Shown piece by piece: positions 18,113 through 26,571 of a DNA stretch of 64,000 bases. Positions within the stretch are counted from its first letter, which is position 1. Each line of letters begins with the position of its first letter. Under the pieces are notes generated by a model. That model was not told where the DNA came from. It ran no database searches and was given only the letters and a program-made list of their open reading frames with translations. Source of the stretch: Mycobacterium sp. IS-1742 (GTDB lineage: Bacteria; Actinomycetota; Actinomycetes; Mycobacteriales; Mycobacteriaceae). Position numbers and translations under genes: made by a program. The stretch lies in the NCBI RefSeq assembly GCF_001500125.1, contig NZ_LQIV01000014.1:38278-102277 (forward strand), given 5' to 3'.

Positions 18113-19288
18113 ATGGAGACACGACAGTGCGGAGTCGTCGGGCTGGCCCGTGACATGCGCGACCTCGTACGGTCACAGGCGGACGAGAGTGAGCGGCTGC
18201 GCACGCTGTCCCCCCAGATTGTCGACGCGATGTGGGCGAGCGGGCTGATGGGCGCGTTCAACCCGGCGCCCGCGGGCGGCGCGGAACCGTCCTTCTCCGA
18301 GATGATCGAGACCTGGATCGAAATGGCATGGCAGGACGGATCATTCGGGTGGATCGGGATCGCGAACCTGCCGTCGTCGTTCGCCGCCGCCTGCTACCTG
18401 CCCGACGAGGGTTTCGCCGAGGTCTTCACCGCGCACGACAACCACGTGGCGATGGGCGGTCAGTTCTTCCCGAATGGCCAGGGGGAAGCCATATCCGGTG
18501 GGTTCCGGTTGAGCGGCTCGTGGAGCTTCGGATCGGGAACCGGGCATTCGCAGTATGTCGCAGCGGGATTCCTGCCGATGGACGCCGGTGAGATCCGCTG
18601 GGCCGGCGACGGCGTCCCCGACATGCAGGTGGCCGTGCTGCCCCGCAACGAGGTCACCTTCACCGACGGCTGGCACGTGCAGGGCCTGAAGGGCACCGGC
18701 TCCTACGACTACCGCGTCGAGGACGTGTTCGTCCCGGTGCGGCGCACGTTCCCGCTGTTCTCCCGCAGCCCGTTGCGCGGCGCGTCACCGGCCACCCGGA
18801 TGGGGCTGATGCCGGTCACCGCCGCCGGGCACGCCGCATGGGCGCTCGGAGTCGCCAGGAGCATGCTCGACGACGTGTCCGAGCTCGCGGCGACGAAGTT
18901 CCGGATGAGCGACATGGCGTCGCTGGCGAGCCGCCCCACCTTCCAGAAGGGCCTGGCTCACCACACGGCGGCGTGGCGGGCCGCACGGCTGCTGGTGCTC
19001 GACGCCTTCACCACCGCCGAAGCCGCTGTCGACTCCGGCGCCGACCTGACACCCGCCCTGCGCGCCGACATGCGGGTGGCCGCGGTCTACGCCACCGACA
19101 CCGCACGGCAGTGCGCCGAGTGGGCGCACCTGGTGGCGGGCACCGACGCGATCCGCGAGGGCAGTCGTCTCGAACGGGCGTTCCGCGACATCTACACCGG
19201 CACCCAGCACGCCTTCATCTCAGAGAAGGTGGCCATCGACGCCGCGCAGATCTGGCTCGGGATCATCGACGACCAGCCCGGGCTCTGA
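18113..19288 (+). CDS. Acyl-CoA dehydrogenase-fold flavoprotein (group D monooxygenase-like)
   Basis: This 391-residue protein has the acyl-CoA dehydrogenase fold without a clear catalytic Glu: an N-terminal helical part, the flavin strand region GGFRLSGSWSFGSGTGHSQY, the LKGTGSYDYRVEDVFVP motif and a C-terminal helical bundle (EGSRLERAFRDIYTGTQHAFIS). These motifs are characteristic of reduced-flavin-dependent hydroxylases such as HsaA/4-HPA 3-monooxygenase oxygenase components as well as some acyl-CoA dehydrogenases. No reductase partner is adjacent. It is divergent from the SDR gene. The physiological substrate is unknown. Confidence 0.83.
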   Translation: METRQCGVVGLARDMRDLVRSQADESERLRTLSPQIVDAMWASGLMGAFNPAPAGGAEPSFSEMIETWIEMAWQDGSFGWIGIANLPSSFAAACYLPDEGFAEVFTAHDNHVAMGGQFFPNGQGEAISGGFRLSGSWSFGSGTGHSQYVAAGFLPMDAGEIRWAGDGVPDMQVAVLPRNEVTFTDGWHVQGLKGTGSYDYRVEDVFVPVRRTFPLFSRSPLRGASPATRMGLMPVTAAGHAAWALGVARSMLDDVSELAATKFRMSDMASLASRPTFQKGLAHHTAAWRAARLLVLDAFTTAEAAVDSGADLTPALRADMRVAAVYATDTARQCAEWAHLVAGTDAIREGSRLERAFRDIYTGTQHAFISEKVAIDAAQIWLGIIDDQPGL

Positions 19289-19297
19289 ACCGCCGGG

Positions 19298-20416
19298 TCA
19301 GGCGTCGTCGTCGGTCACCACCGGCAGCTCGCGGTGCCGCACCCGGTTGCCGCCGGCGCGTTTCGCGTCGTACATGGCCGTGTCGGCCGCGGTGATCGCC
19401 TCGTCGATGCCGGCGCGCCACCCCGTCACCCGCAGTCGCATCAGCGGCACGCTCGCGGTGCCGACGCTCGCGGTCAGCGGCGCCGCCCTCTCGATGGCGG
19501 CGAGCAGCCGCATCGCCAGCTGGGCCGGACTGGCCGAGGCGGACACCGTGGCGACGACGAACTCCTCACCGCCGGTGCGACCGACCAGCGCGCCGTCGCC
19601 GGAACTGCGCGACAGCGCACGGCCGACCGCGATCAGCGCCCGGTCTCCTGCGGCGTGGCCATGGGTGTCGTTGAGGTTCTTGAACCGGTCCAGGTCGATC
19701 ACCGCGACCAGCAGGTTGCGGTCCGCGGGCTGATTGTCCGCCACCAGGCTGCGCAGCCGCTGGTAGAAAGCCCGCCGGGTCAGCAGCCCCGTCAGCGGAT
19801 CCCACTCCGAGCGGACCACGTCGACCCCGAGGGCGTGCACGATCGTCTGCACCCCGAACGGGATCACCGCGTTGAGCACGACGACGAACCAGAACAGGGC
19901 GAGCGCACCGACCGGTTGACCGCTCGCGGCCAGTCGGAACGCCGCGATCCCGGCCACCACCACCGCCGTCGCGAACACATAGGCGGTGTAGCGAGACGTG
20001 TGCAGGAAGGCCACGTACGCGGCAGGCGTCACGAAGCCGAAGCAGCCCACGAGCGCGATGGTGGGGTCGGACTGGACCAGGCTGATCGCGGCGACGCACG
20101 CGGTGGCGATGTAGGACACCACCAGCGACTGCACCCGGGTCGGCCACCGCTGGACGTACGGCACCATCGTCGACCACCCGGCGATGCCCGCCAGCCACGA
20201 CACCGCCACACCGAGCGTCGAGGTCGGCCCGAAATCGCTGAACACCAACAAGATCGGAACCAGGGCGAGCGACCCGACCATCACGGACAGGAGGGTTCGC
20301 GCAGCAACCATCATTCCGCGGCTGCGCAGATAGCCGGTCACCCAGTCGAAGTGGTCCGGCAACATCCACCACCGCCGCACCGAGTCCCTGCGCGACGTCA
20401 CCCCCCGATTGTCCAT
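19298..20416 (-). CDS. Membrane-bound GGDEF diguanylate cyclase
   Basis: Diguanylate cyclases make cyclic di-GMP from two GTP. This 372-residue protein has about six N-terminal transmembrane helices (roughly residues 38-195) and a C-terminal GGDEF domain from DPLTGLLTRRAFYQRL through IDLDRFKNLNDTHGHAAGD to the active loop RTGGEEF. The A-site is intact (GGEEF), so activity is expected. The product-inhibition I-site (RxxD four residues before the Arg of RxGG) is absent: an Ala occupies the Asp place. No EAL domain is present. It converges on the flavoprotein gene, nine bp away. Confidence 0.92.
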   Translation of the reverse strand: MDNRGVTSRRDSVRRWWMLPDHFDWVTGYLRSRGMMVAARTLLSVMVGSLALVPILLVFSDFGPTSTLGVAVSWLAGIAGWSTMVPYVQRWPTRVQSLVVSYIATACVAAISLVQSDPTIALVGCFGFVTPAAYVAFLHTSRYTAYVFATAVVVAGIAAFRLAASGQPVGALALFWFVVVLNAVIPFGVQTIVHALGVDVVRSEWDPLTGLLTRRAFYQRLRSLVADNQPADRNLLVAVIDLDRFKNLNDTHGHAAGDRALIAVGRALSRSSGDGALVGRTGGEEFVVATVSASASPAQLAMRLLAAIERAAPLTASVGTASVPLMRLRVTGWRAGIDEAITAADTAMYDAKRAGGNRVRHRELPVVTDDDA

Positions 20417-20453
20417 GACCGGGCAAATCGTGCCCGGATGCGGCGTCCCGTCG

Positions 20454-21518
20454 CTACGCCGCGGGGTGCACCAGGAACTCGACCAGCAACTCCGCCATCG
20501 CCGGAATGGCCGCCCGGGAGATCACCTCATACCCGTGGGTGCTCAGCGTCGGCAAACACAACAGACCCGCCCGCGGGGTGAGCCCGTTGGCCTTCGCGTG
20601 CGACGCGTCGGACTCGAACGCCCCGAGCACGGCCGCCTGCGGTGACATCCCCCGTTCCGAGGCGATCGCCATCAGCCGGTCGGCCACGTCCTTGTCGTAG
20701 ACGCACAGCGCGTCGCTGTAGCCGACGATCGGGCCGCCGCCGCAGGTCGTGCCGTACTCGGCTTCGGTGGGACCGACCTCCAGCGCCAGGGTCAACTCAC
20801 CGGGCAGCGTGCGGCTGGCGTACGACCCGCCGACCCCGCCGATCTCCTCGTTGGTGGTGAAGACGAAGTACACGTCGCCTGCGGGCTTCCGGCCCGATGC
20901 GCGCAACCGTGCGGCGGCGTCGAGCAGTGCGGTGCACGCCGCCCGGTCATCGAGGAAATAGCAGCCGAGATAGTCGCCGAACTCGAACAGGGTGCGCTTG
21001 CTGCGGTCGACGCAGACGCGGGTGCCGGGCCCGATCCCCGCGGCCGTCAACTCCTCGGGGGTGCGTCCGGTGAACACGTAGACGTGCAGCCAGTCCAGCG
21101 CCTTGTCGCCCTGGTCGGGTTTGGTCTCCCAGATCCGCCGGCTCTCGCTGGTGGTGTGCTCGGAGCCCAGGGTGAGCACCCCGGTGAGCATCTCGCGGTC
21201 GCCGAGCAGCGCGACCGGGCCGAGCCCGAAGTTGCCCGGATACATGGTGCCGAGCGGGGTCAGGTGCAGGCTGCCGTCCGGATCGACCCGTTTGACGAGC
21301 ATCGACAGCTCGTCGAGGTGTGCCATGACGCGGGTGCCTGCGCCGTCGCCGGTGTCGCCGCGGACGACCCCGACCAGGTTGCCCGCCTCGTCGACCCACA
21401 GTTCGTCGACGAGGGGTTCGAGTTCGCGACGGCACACGCCGCGCACCGCGGCCTCCTGGCCGCACGGTCCGTAGGTGCTCAGGAGTTCCTGGAGGAGGTC
21501 ACGACGAAAATCGCTCAC
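20454..21518 (-). CDS. M42-family metallopeptidase (glutamyl/leucyl aminopeptidase type)
   Basis: This 354-residue protein has the M42 metal-ligand pattern: MAHLDELSMLV near residue 66, the bridging Asp in FLDDRAACTALLDAA, the catalytic Glu pair in FTTNEEIGGVGG, LEVGPTEAEYG and a late LPTLSTHGYEV. These are cobalt/zinc aminopeptidases that form large tetrahedral shells in other organisms and trim short peptides. A variable domain (about residues 75-170) is inserted as in the family. The ATG start at 21518 fits. It seems to be transcribed alone. Confidence 0.9.
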   Translation of the reverse strand: MSDFRRDLLQELLSTYGPCGQEAAVRGVCRRELEPLVDELWVDEAGNLVGVVRGDTGDGAGTRVMAHLDELSMLVKRVDPDGSLHLTPLGTMYPGNFGLGPVALLGDREMLTGVLTLGSEHTTSESRRIWETKPDQGDKALDWLHVYVFTGRTPEELTAAGIGPGTRVCVDRSKRTLFEFGDYLGCYFLDDRAACTALLDAAARLRASGRKPAGDVYFVFTTNEEIGGVGGSYASRTLPGELTLALEVGPTEAEYGTTCGGGPIVGYSDALCVYDKDVADRLMAIASERGMSPQAAVLGAFESDASHAKANGLTPRAGLLCLPTLSTHGYEVISRAAIPAMAELLVEFLVHPAA

Positions 21519-21567
21519 CGGTGTCCTCTACCCACATGCCCGGGGTTGTCACCGGGGCGTGCGGCGA

Positions 21568-22239
21568 TCAACCTGTGACGCTGGGCAGTCCGGCCCGCAG
21601 GGCGATGTCCTGCTTGATGCCGATGTCGGTGACGACGTCGGGCGGGGTGGGGTCTCCGGGCGCGCTCTGGAATTCCAGCCGTGCCACCGCGGGACCCTCG
21701 GTGAAGAGCAGGGTGGTGACGTCCTTGGCGCCGTCGGGCGAGGTGCCGGCGACCACCGTGCCGCCGGTGCCGACCGGCGCGGGCGCCGGTTCCCCGCCGG
21801 TGACGGTGGCGCCGATTGCCTGCAGGCTCGCGTCGAGCGCGGCCCGCGCGGCGGCCTCGTCGGGCAGGACGGTGATCGTCACGCCGATCGCCCTGGTGTC
21901 GGACTCGTTGACGAACAGGGCCGAGACGCCCTTGCCGCCGCGGCGGTTGGGGACCGTCGACCGGGTGACGAACGTGCCGAACTCAGTGTTGATGTCGGTC
22001 GGCTCGATGAGCAGGCGCGAGTAGTCGACGACGGCCGAGCTGTTCTGCTTCGGCGCCGACGTCGGCGCGCTCGACGTACTCGATGCGGAGGTGGGCAGGC
22101 CCGGCGCCGACGGGGCCGGGGGCGCACCGGTGGGCGTGCAGCCGCTGAGTCCGATGGCGAGCACCGCCGCGCCGATGGTCGTTCCGGCGAAAACCGGCCT
22201 GTTCGCGAAGACCGACGAGTTGGTGAACATGCTGCGCAT
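21568..22239 (-). CDS. Secreted lipoprotein, unknown function
   Basis: This 223-residue protein starts with a signal peptide ending in a lipobox (LAIGLSGC), so the mature protein would be lipid-anchored at the outer face of the membrane. A Pro/Ser/Thr linker of about 40 residues follows, then a compact domain with two alternating halves (LIEPTDINTEFGTFV and DVVTDIGIKQDIALRAG). This is the general shape of mycobacterial Lpq-type lipoproteins and PknH-sensor-like domains, but I cannot name the family. I chose ATG at 22239; a TTG at 22260 adds seven residues. It is divergent from the TetR gene at 22285 with less than 50 bp between them. Confidence 0.78.
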   Translation of the reverse strand: MRSMFTNSSVFANRPVFAGTTIGAAVLAIGLSGCTPTGAPPAPSAPGLPTSASSTSSAPTSAPKQNSSAVVDYSRLLIEPTDINTEFGTFVTRSTVPNRRGGKGVSALFVNESDTRAIGVTITVLPDEAAARAALDASLQAIGATVTGGEPAPAPVGTGGTVVAGTSPDGAKDVTTLLFTEGPAVARLEFQSAPGDPTPPDVVTDIGIKQDIALRAGLPSVTG

Positions 22240-22284
22240 GGATATCTGCCGAAGCCCCAATCAATTTCAAAACCTGAGAATATA

Positions 22285-22938
22285 GTGAACAGAGTGTCCA
22301 CAAAAGACAGTACACGGGTTCCGACGGAGCTCGCAAACATCGCAGCGGAGCCCCCGCGCCGGGGGCGGCCGCGCAATGTCGAACTGCGCGCCGCGGTCTT
22401 GCAAGCGGCCACGGATCTCGCACTCGCCGGGGGGACCGGGGCGGTCAGCATCGACGCGATCGCCAAACGCGCGGCCGTGAGCCGCACCACGATCTACAAG
22501 TGGTGGCCGTCGGCCGCGGCCATCGTGCTCGACGGTCTGTTGGCGTCGATGCGGGGGTCCATCGTCCCGCCGACCGGCAGCGGCACCAGGGGTGCGCTCG
22601 ACCACCAGGTGCGCGCACTCAACGGCATCCTCGCCGACCCGACGACCGGCCCGCTGTTCCGGCGGGTCATCGCGGCGGGAGGGTCGAACGGCGAGGTCGC
22701 CACCGCGCTGCTCGACCAGTGGCTGCTGCCGCGCCGCGCGGCGGTCACCGCCGTGCTGCTCGACGGTGTCGCCGCGGGCGAACTGCGCCCGGACCTCGAC
22801 GTCGAGGTCACCGTCGACGCGCTGTTCTCCCCGGCCTACTACCGCCTGGTGTTCGGTATGCCGCCGCTCGACGAGGACGCGCTGGCCCACCTGCTGGACA
22901 TGGTCTGGCGCGGGTGCGCGCGCCGCGACCCCGGCTGA
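22285..22938 (+). CDS. TetR-family transcriptional regulator
   Basis: The helix-turn-helix is read at ATDLALAGGTGAVSIDAIAKR followed by VSRTTIYKWWPS near residues 40-75, the TetR/AcrR signature, and a C-terminal ligand domain (TetR_C type, LLDMVWRGCARR) completes 217 residues. The GTG at 22285 or at 22294 could start translation. It is divergent from the lipoprotein gene with a short AT-rich gap and converges on the permease gene: the two stop codons abut at 22938/22939. The regulated gene is most likely the lipoprotein or itself, by position. Confidence 0.92.
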   Translation: MNRVSTKDSTRVPTELANIAAEPPRRGRPRNVELRAAVLQAATDLALAGGTGAVSIDAIAKRAAVSRTTIYKWWPSAAAIVLDGLLASMRGSIVPPTGSGTRGALDHQVRALNGILADPTTGPLFRRVIAAGGSNGEVATALLDQWLLPRRAAVTAVLLDGVAAGELRPDLDVEVTVDALFSPAYYRLVFGMPPLDEDALAHLLDMVWRGCARRDPG

Positions 22939-24348
22939 TCAGCGCTTGCGCGGTGCGAGAAGGGCCCCGAGCAGCAGACCGGCGAACGGGATCGCCGCCA
23001 GCACCGCGCTCAACGTCGCGCTGCCACCGGTCACCAGGGTGAAGTTGCTGAGCACCAGCCACATGCTGGCCACCAGCCCGGCGCAGGCGAGGGCCGGTGC
23101 GATGCGGGTCTGCCACAGCCGGCCACCCGCGTCGGCGCGATGCCTGGCGAAGTAGACCACCACGGCGACCGACGTGGTGAGCATCAACAGCACCATCCCG
23201 ACGGTGGCCACCCCGGCCATGGACCCGAAGACGCCGACCAACGGGTCGACGCCCAGCGCCGCGAGCACGCCGACGATCACCGCTGCGGTGACCGTCTGCA
23301 CGATCGAGGAGAATGCGGGTGACCGGTGCCGGGCGTGCACCCCGGCGAGGCGCCGTGGCATCAGGCCTTTACCCGCGAGTGCGAACTGGTACCGGGCGAT
23401 GACGTTGTGAAAGGACAGCACGCAGGCGAACAGGCTGGTCAGCAGCAGCACGTTGACGATGTCGCGGCCGATGCGTCCGAGCTTGTCGTCGGTGGTGTCG
23501 AGCAGCATGTTGCCCTCACCGTCCAGCGTGCGCTGCGCCACCTCGGTGACCTGATCCGGTCCGATCGCCACCACGAACGCCCAGCAGGTCAGCGCGTAGA
23601 ACCCGCCGATGATGAGGACCGCGGCGTAGGTCGCGCGCGGGATGGTGCGCTCCGGATCGCGGGCCTCGTCGCGGAACACCGCGGTGGCCTCGAACCCGAT
23701 GAACCCGGTCAGCGCGAACAGCACCGCGATGCCGATCGCGCCGTTGGTGAACGTGTCGGGGGTGAACGAGGCGACGGTCAGCCCGGCCGGGCCGGGATCG
23801 GCGACGATGACCAGATCGAGCACGACCACGATGCCGATCTCGAGGGCGAGCGCGACGCCGAGAACCTTTGCGCTCAGATCGATGTGGCGGTATCCGAGCA
23901 CCGCGACGATCGCCAGCGTGGCGAACGCGTAGACCGGCCACGGGATCTCGGGGCCGCCGTAGAACCGCACGGTGTCGCCGATGGCCCATCCGATGTAGCC
24001 GTAGATGCCCACCTGGATGGCGGTGTAGGCGATCAGCGCGACCGCGGCGATGCCGGTGCCGGGCCGTCGTCCGAGGCCGAGCGTGACGTAGGAGAAGAAT
24101 GCGCCCGCCTCGGGGACGAACGGCGTCATCGCCACGAAGCCGACGCTGAACATCAGCAGCACCAGCGCGGCGATGACGAAGCCGACCGGCGCGCCCGCGC
24201 CGTTGCCCAGGCCGATCGCCAGCGGCATGTTGCCGCCGATCACGGTCAGCGGCGCGGCGGCCGCGACGACCATGAACACGACCGCGACCGTGCCGAGCCG
24301 TCCTCTGAGCCGTTCGGTCTCGGCGGTGGGTGTGACGTCGGTGCTCAT
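22939..24348 (-). CDS. APC-family amino acid permease
   Basis: This 469-residue membrane protein shows the APC superfamily layout of about 12 helices, with the first unwound helix VVAAAAPLTVIGGNMPLAIG, the FVPEAGAFFSYVTLGLG loop and GFIGFEATAVFRDEARDPERTIPRA, typical of amino acid/polyamine permeases. The ATG at 24348 has GGGAGGTCC just upstream and overlaps the stop of the P1 peptidase gene by 4 bp (ATGA), so the two are coupled. An exporter or importer of the peptidase product or substrate is a reasonable inference. Regulation is probably by the TetR gene at 25603. Confidence 0.92.
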   Translation of the reverse strand: MSTDVTPTAETERLRGRLGTVAVVFMVVAAAAPLTVIGGNMPLAIGLGNGAGAPVGFVIAALVLLMFSVGFVAMTPFVPEAGAFFSYVTLGLGRRPGTGIAAVALIAYTAIQVGIYGYIGWAIGDTVRFYGGPEIPWPVYAFATLAIVAVLGYRHIDLSAKVLGVALALEIGIVVVLDLVIVADPGPAGLTVASFTPDTFTNGAIGIAVLFALTGFIGFEATAVFRDEARDPERTIPRATYAAVLIIGGFYALTCWAFVVAIGPDQVTEVAQRTLDGEGNMLLDTTDDKLGRIGRDIVNVLLLTSLFACVLSFHNVIARYQFALAGKGLMPRRLAGVHARHRSPAFSSIVQTVTAAVIVGVLAALGVDPLVGVFGSMAGVATVGMVLLMLTTSVAVVVYFARHRADAGGRLWQTRIAPALACAGLVASMWLVLSNFTLVTGGSATLSAVLAAIPFAGLLLGALLAPRKR

Positions 24349-25448
24349 CGGACCTCCCGGGTGTGGCTCAGCGCCTGGCGGAACAGGGTGTGGTCGAGCG
24401 CGTGCGCGGTGCGTCCGGCACGCCCGGTGACGGTGGTGGCGGCGACGACGGCGTTCACGATCGCCTCTTCGGTGGCCTCGATGGTGAGGTCGAACAGCAG
24501 GGTCATCAACTGGGGCGCGACCATCCGGACGCCGATCTCCGGCCGGTCGGTGGCGGTGTCCTCGTCCCAGGAGTACGGCGGAATGCCGCGGTTGCCGGTC
24601 GAGAAGGCGAGCATGAGGTCGCCGCTGTACTGTTCGCCGCTGCCGCCGATCCGGCTGACCGCCAGGGCTGACCGCTGCGCGAGCCGGGTGCACTGGTGGG
24701 GCAGCAGCGGGGCGTCGGTCGCGACGACGACGATGATCGACCCGGAGCCCGGCTCGTACGCGGCCGGCATGTCCGGCAGGGGTACGGCGTCGGGCCCGAC
24801 GATCTCGCCGACGGGCACGCCGTTGACGCGGAAGCGTTCGCGGCGGCCGTGGTTGGCCTGGACCAGCACGCCGACGGTGTAGCGGCCCGCGGCGGTGTCG
24901 GCGACGCGCGACGAGGTGCCGATGCCGCCCTTGAAACCGTGGCAGATCATGCCCGTACCGCCGCCCACGTTGCCTTCGCCGACCGGGCCGCCGGCGGCGC
25001 CGGTCAGGGCGGCGTGGACGTGTTCGGCGTTCACGTGGTGGCCGTTGATGTCGTTGAGGACACCGTCGTAGGTCTCGCCCACCACGGGCAGCGACCAGTA
25101 GAGGCCGTCGCCGCGGGCGCCGACCTGGGCGTCGACCAAGGCATCGCGGACCACGCCGACGCTGTGGGTGTTCGTCAGGCCGATCGCGGAGGTCAGCTCG
25201 CCCGATTCGCGGATCCACTCCAGGCCGGTCATCTCGCCGCTGCCGTTGAGCCGGTGCGCGCCGGCGAACACCGGTTCGGTCCAGATGTCGTCGTGGGGTA
25301 CGACCACGGTCACCCCGGTGTGCACCGCGGGCGGGCCCGCCTGGTCGAGCGTGCAGTGCCCGACCCGCACACCCGGCACGTCGGTGATGGCGTTGTGCGG
25401 ACCGATGGGGTGTTCACCGATCACGACGCCGAGGTCTCGCGTGCGCAT
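24345..25448 (-). CDS. P1-family peptidase (DmpA/L-aminopeptidase-esterase type)
   Basis: This 367-residue N-terminal nucleophile hydrolase starts with NAITDVPGVRVGHCT, has GLTNTHSVGVVRDA, the glycine-rich GNVGGGTGMICHGFKGGIG, and the maturation site in GSGSIIVVVATDAPLLPHQ, where cleavage before Ser frees the nucleophile. A late SGDLMLAFSTGNRG completes the pattern. DmpA-type enzymes release N-terminal D- or L-amino acids or cleave beta-peptides. The ATG has GGGAGG nearby. It heads a two-gene operon with the permease and is divergent from a TetR gene, with a palindrome in the promoter. Confidence 0.9.
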   Translation of the reverse strand: MRTRDLGVVIGEHPIGPHNAITDVPGVRVGHCTLDQAGPPAVHTGVTVVVPHDDIWTEPVFAGAHRLNGSGEMTGLEWIRESGELTSAIGLTNTHSVGVVRDALVDAQVGARGDGLYWSLPVVGETYDGVLNDINGHHVNAEHVHAALTGAAGGPVGEGNVGGGTGMICHGFKGGIGTSSRVADTAAGRYTVGVLVQANHGRRERFRVNGVPVGEIVGPDAVPLPDMPAAYEPGSGSIIVVVATDAPLLPHQCTRLAQRSALAVSRIGGSGEQYSGDLMLAFSTGNRGIPPYSWDEDTATDRPEIGVRMVAPQLMTLLFDLTIEATEEAIVNAVVAATTVTGRAGRTAHALDHTLFRQALSHTREVR

Positions 25449-25465
25449 GGAGCCTCCCGGAGTTT

Positions 25466-25482
25466 TTTTCCTGATTGGAAAA
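25466..25482. promoter_or_regulatory. Palindromic operator candidate upstream of the P1 peptidase/permease operon
   Basis: TTTTCC and GGAAAA form a perfect inverted repeat around a 5-base spacer (TGATT), 17 bp in all, in an AT-rich patch 17 bp upstream of the peptidase start. The TetR gene at 25603 is divergent. Position and symmetry fit a TetR operator blocking the operon promoter. Confidence 0.5.
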
Positions 25483-25602
25483 TAATGAGGCCGGGACGGT
25501 CGATGCGCAAGGGGGGAAACCGGCCGAGAGTACGGTTGTTGCACGCATCGCCCGGGTAGCGGCGTCAGCAACCGTACTTTCGGCGTCAGAGGAGAACCGC
25601 AC

Positions 25603-26214
25603 GTGCCACGGCCCAACAGGCAGGCGGAACGGCGCGAGGAGATCCTCGACGCCGCGATCGCGCTGATCGAGCGGCACGACCTCGCGACGTTGCGGATCGC
25701 GGATGTGGCCGCGGAGCTGGGACTGACCGCGAACGCGGTCCGGTACTACTTCAAGGAGATGGATCAGCTGCTCGCCGAGCTGGCCCTGCGGTCGGACGCC
25801 CGGTTCTACGACGACCGGCTCGCGGTGGTCGAACGCACACCGGACGCGGCCGAGCAGCTGGCCCGGACCATCGCCGCGGGTCTGCCGACGGGTCCCGAGG
25901 ACGCGGAATGGCGGTCGATCTGGCGGGCGGTGCTGGCCGCCGGGTTCGAACTCGACCAGCGCCGCGACGTGCAGGAGATCTACCACCGCCAGGTCGGTCT
26001 GTACGCCCGCATCCTCACCGACGGTGAGCGCGCCGGGGTGTTCCGGCTCGGCTCTGCGGCCCGGGACGTCGCGATGACGTTGATGGCGATGGAGGACTAC
26101 CTCGGCTACCGCATCGTCGCCCGCGACCCGGAGATGAGCCGGGAGACGTCGCTGCGGTTGATGCGGCAGTACGCCGAGCTCGCCACCGGCGCGCGCCTGC
26201 CCGAGACCGTCTGA
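25603..26214 (+). CDS. TetR-family transcriptional regulator
   Basis: The 203-residue protein begins with NRQAERREEILDAAIALIER and a helix-turn-helix LRIADVAAELGLTANAVRYYF (residues about 29-49), as in TetR/AcrR repressors. The C-terminal domain is the ligand-binding helical bundle (TetR_C type, MEDYLGYRIVARDPEMSRET). A GTG at 25603 starts it. It is divergent from the P1 peptidase/permease operon and probably represses it in response to a substrate of that operon; this is inferred from arrangement and the palindrome at 25466. Confidence 0.92.
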   Translation: MPRPNRQAERREEILDAAIALIERHDLATLRIADVAAELGLTANAVRYYFKEMDQLLAELALRSDARFYDDRLAVVERTPDAAEQLARTIAAGLPTGPEDAEWRSIWRAVLAAGFELDQRRDVQEIYHRQVGLYARILTDGERAGVFRLGSAARDVAMTLMAMEDYLGYRIVARDPEMSRETSLRLMRQYAELATGARLPETV

Positions 26215-26269
26215 CCGTCGTCTCCGCGAAGCCGCCGCGGCCCGGCCGGTACGCGCCTACAGTCGAGAC

Positions 26270-26521
26270 ATGACGCATTCCATGCGACGGCTGCTCGTCG
26301 CGGCGCTGTCGGTGGCCGCGTTCACCGCGGCGCCGGTCGCCGTCACCACCCTCGTCTCACCCGCCGTCGGCTCGGCCTGCCTGCCAGGCGAAACCGGCGT
26401 CACCAACGGGTGCGCACCGTTCTGCCTTCCCGGCCGCGCGCTCGACACCAACACCGGGCTGTGCCTGCCCGTGGCACCCCCACCGCCTCCGCCCCCGGCC
26501 CCGATGGCCGGCACCGTCTGA
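26270..26521 (+). CDS. Small secreted Cys/Pro-rich protein
   Basis: This 83-residue protein has a signal peptide (RRLLVAALSVAAFTAAPVA, cleaved about residue 35 after VGSA), a short mature part with four Cys residues (ACLPG, NGCAPFCLPG, GLCLP) and a polyproline tail. It would be exported and disulphide-bonded. No family is recognised. It begins 55 bp after the TetR gene in the same direction and precedes the lyase gene, but shares no evident role with either. Confidence 0.68.
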   Translation: MTHSMRRLLVAALSVAAFTAAPVAVTTLVSPAVGSACLPGETGVTNGCAPFCLPGRALDTNTGLCLPVAPPPPPPPAPMAGTV

Positions 26522-26571
26522 CCCGGGCTTCCACGCCCCTGGTGCACCGCCCACGGACCGGCTGGGCGACC

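Noticed and set aside
19566..20426. Second frame overlapping the GGDEF gene on the same strand
   Set aside because: It is a shifted-frame shadow, Gly/Arg/Ala-rich, without domains.
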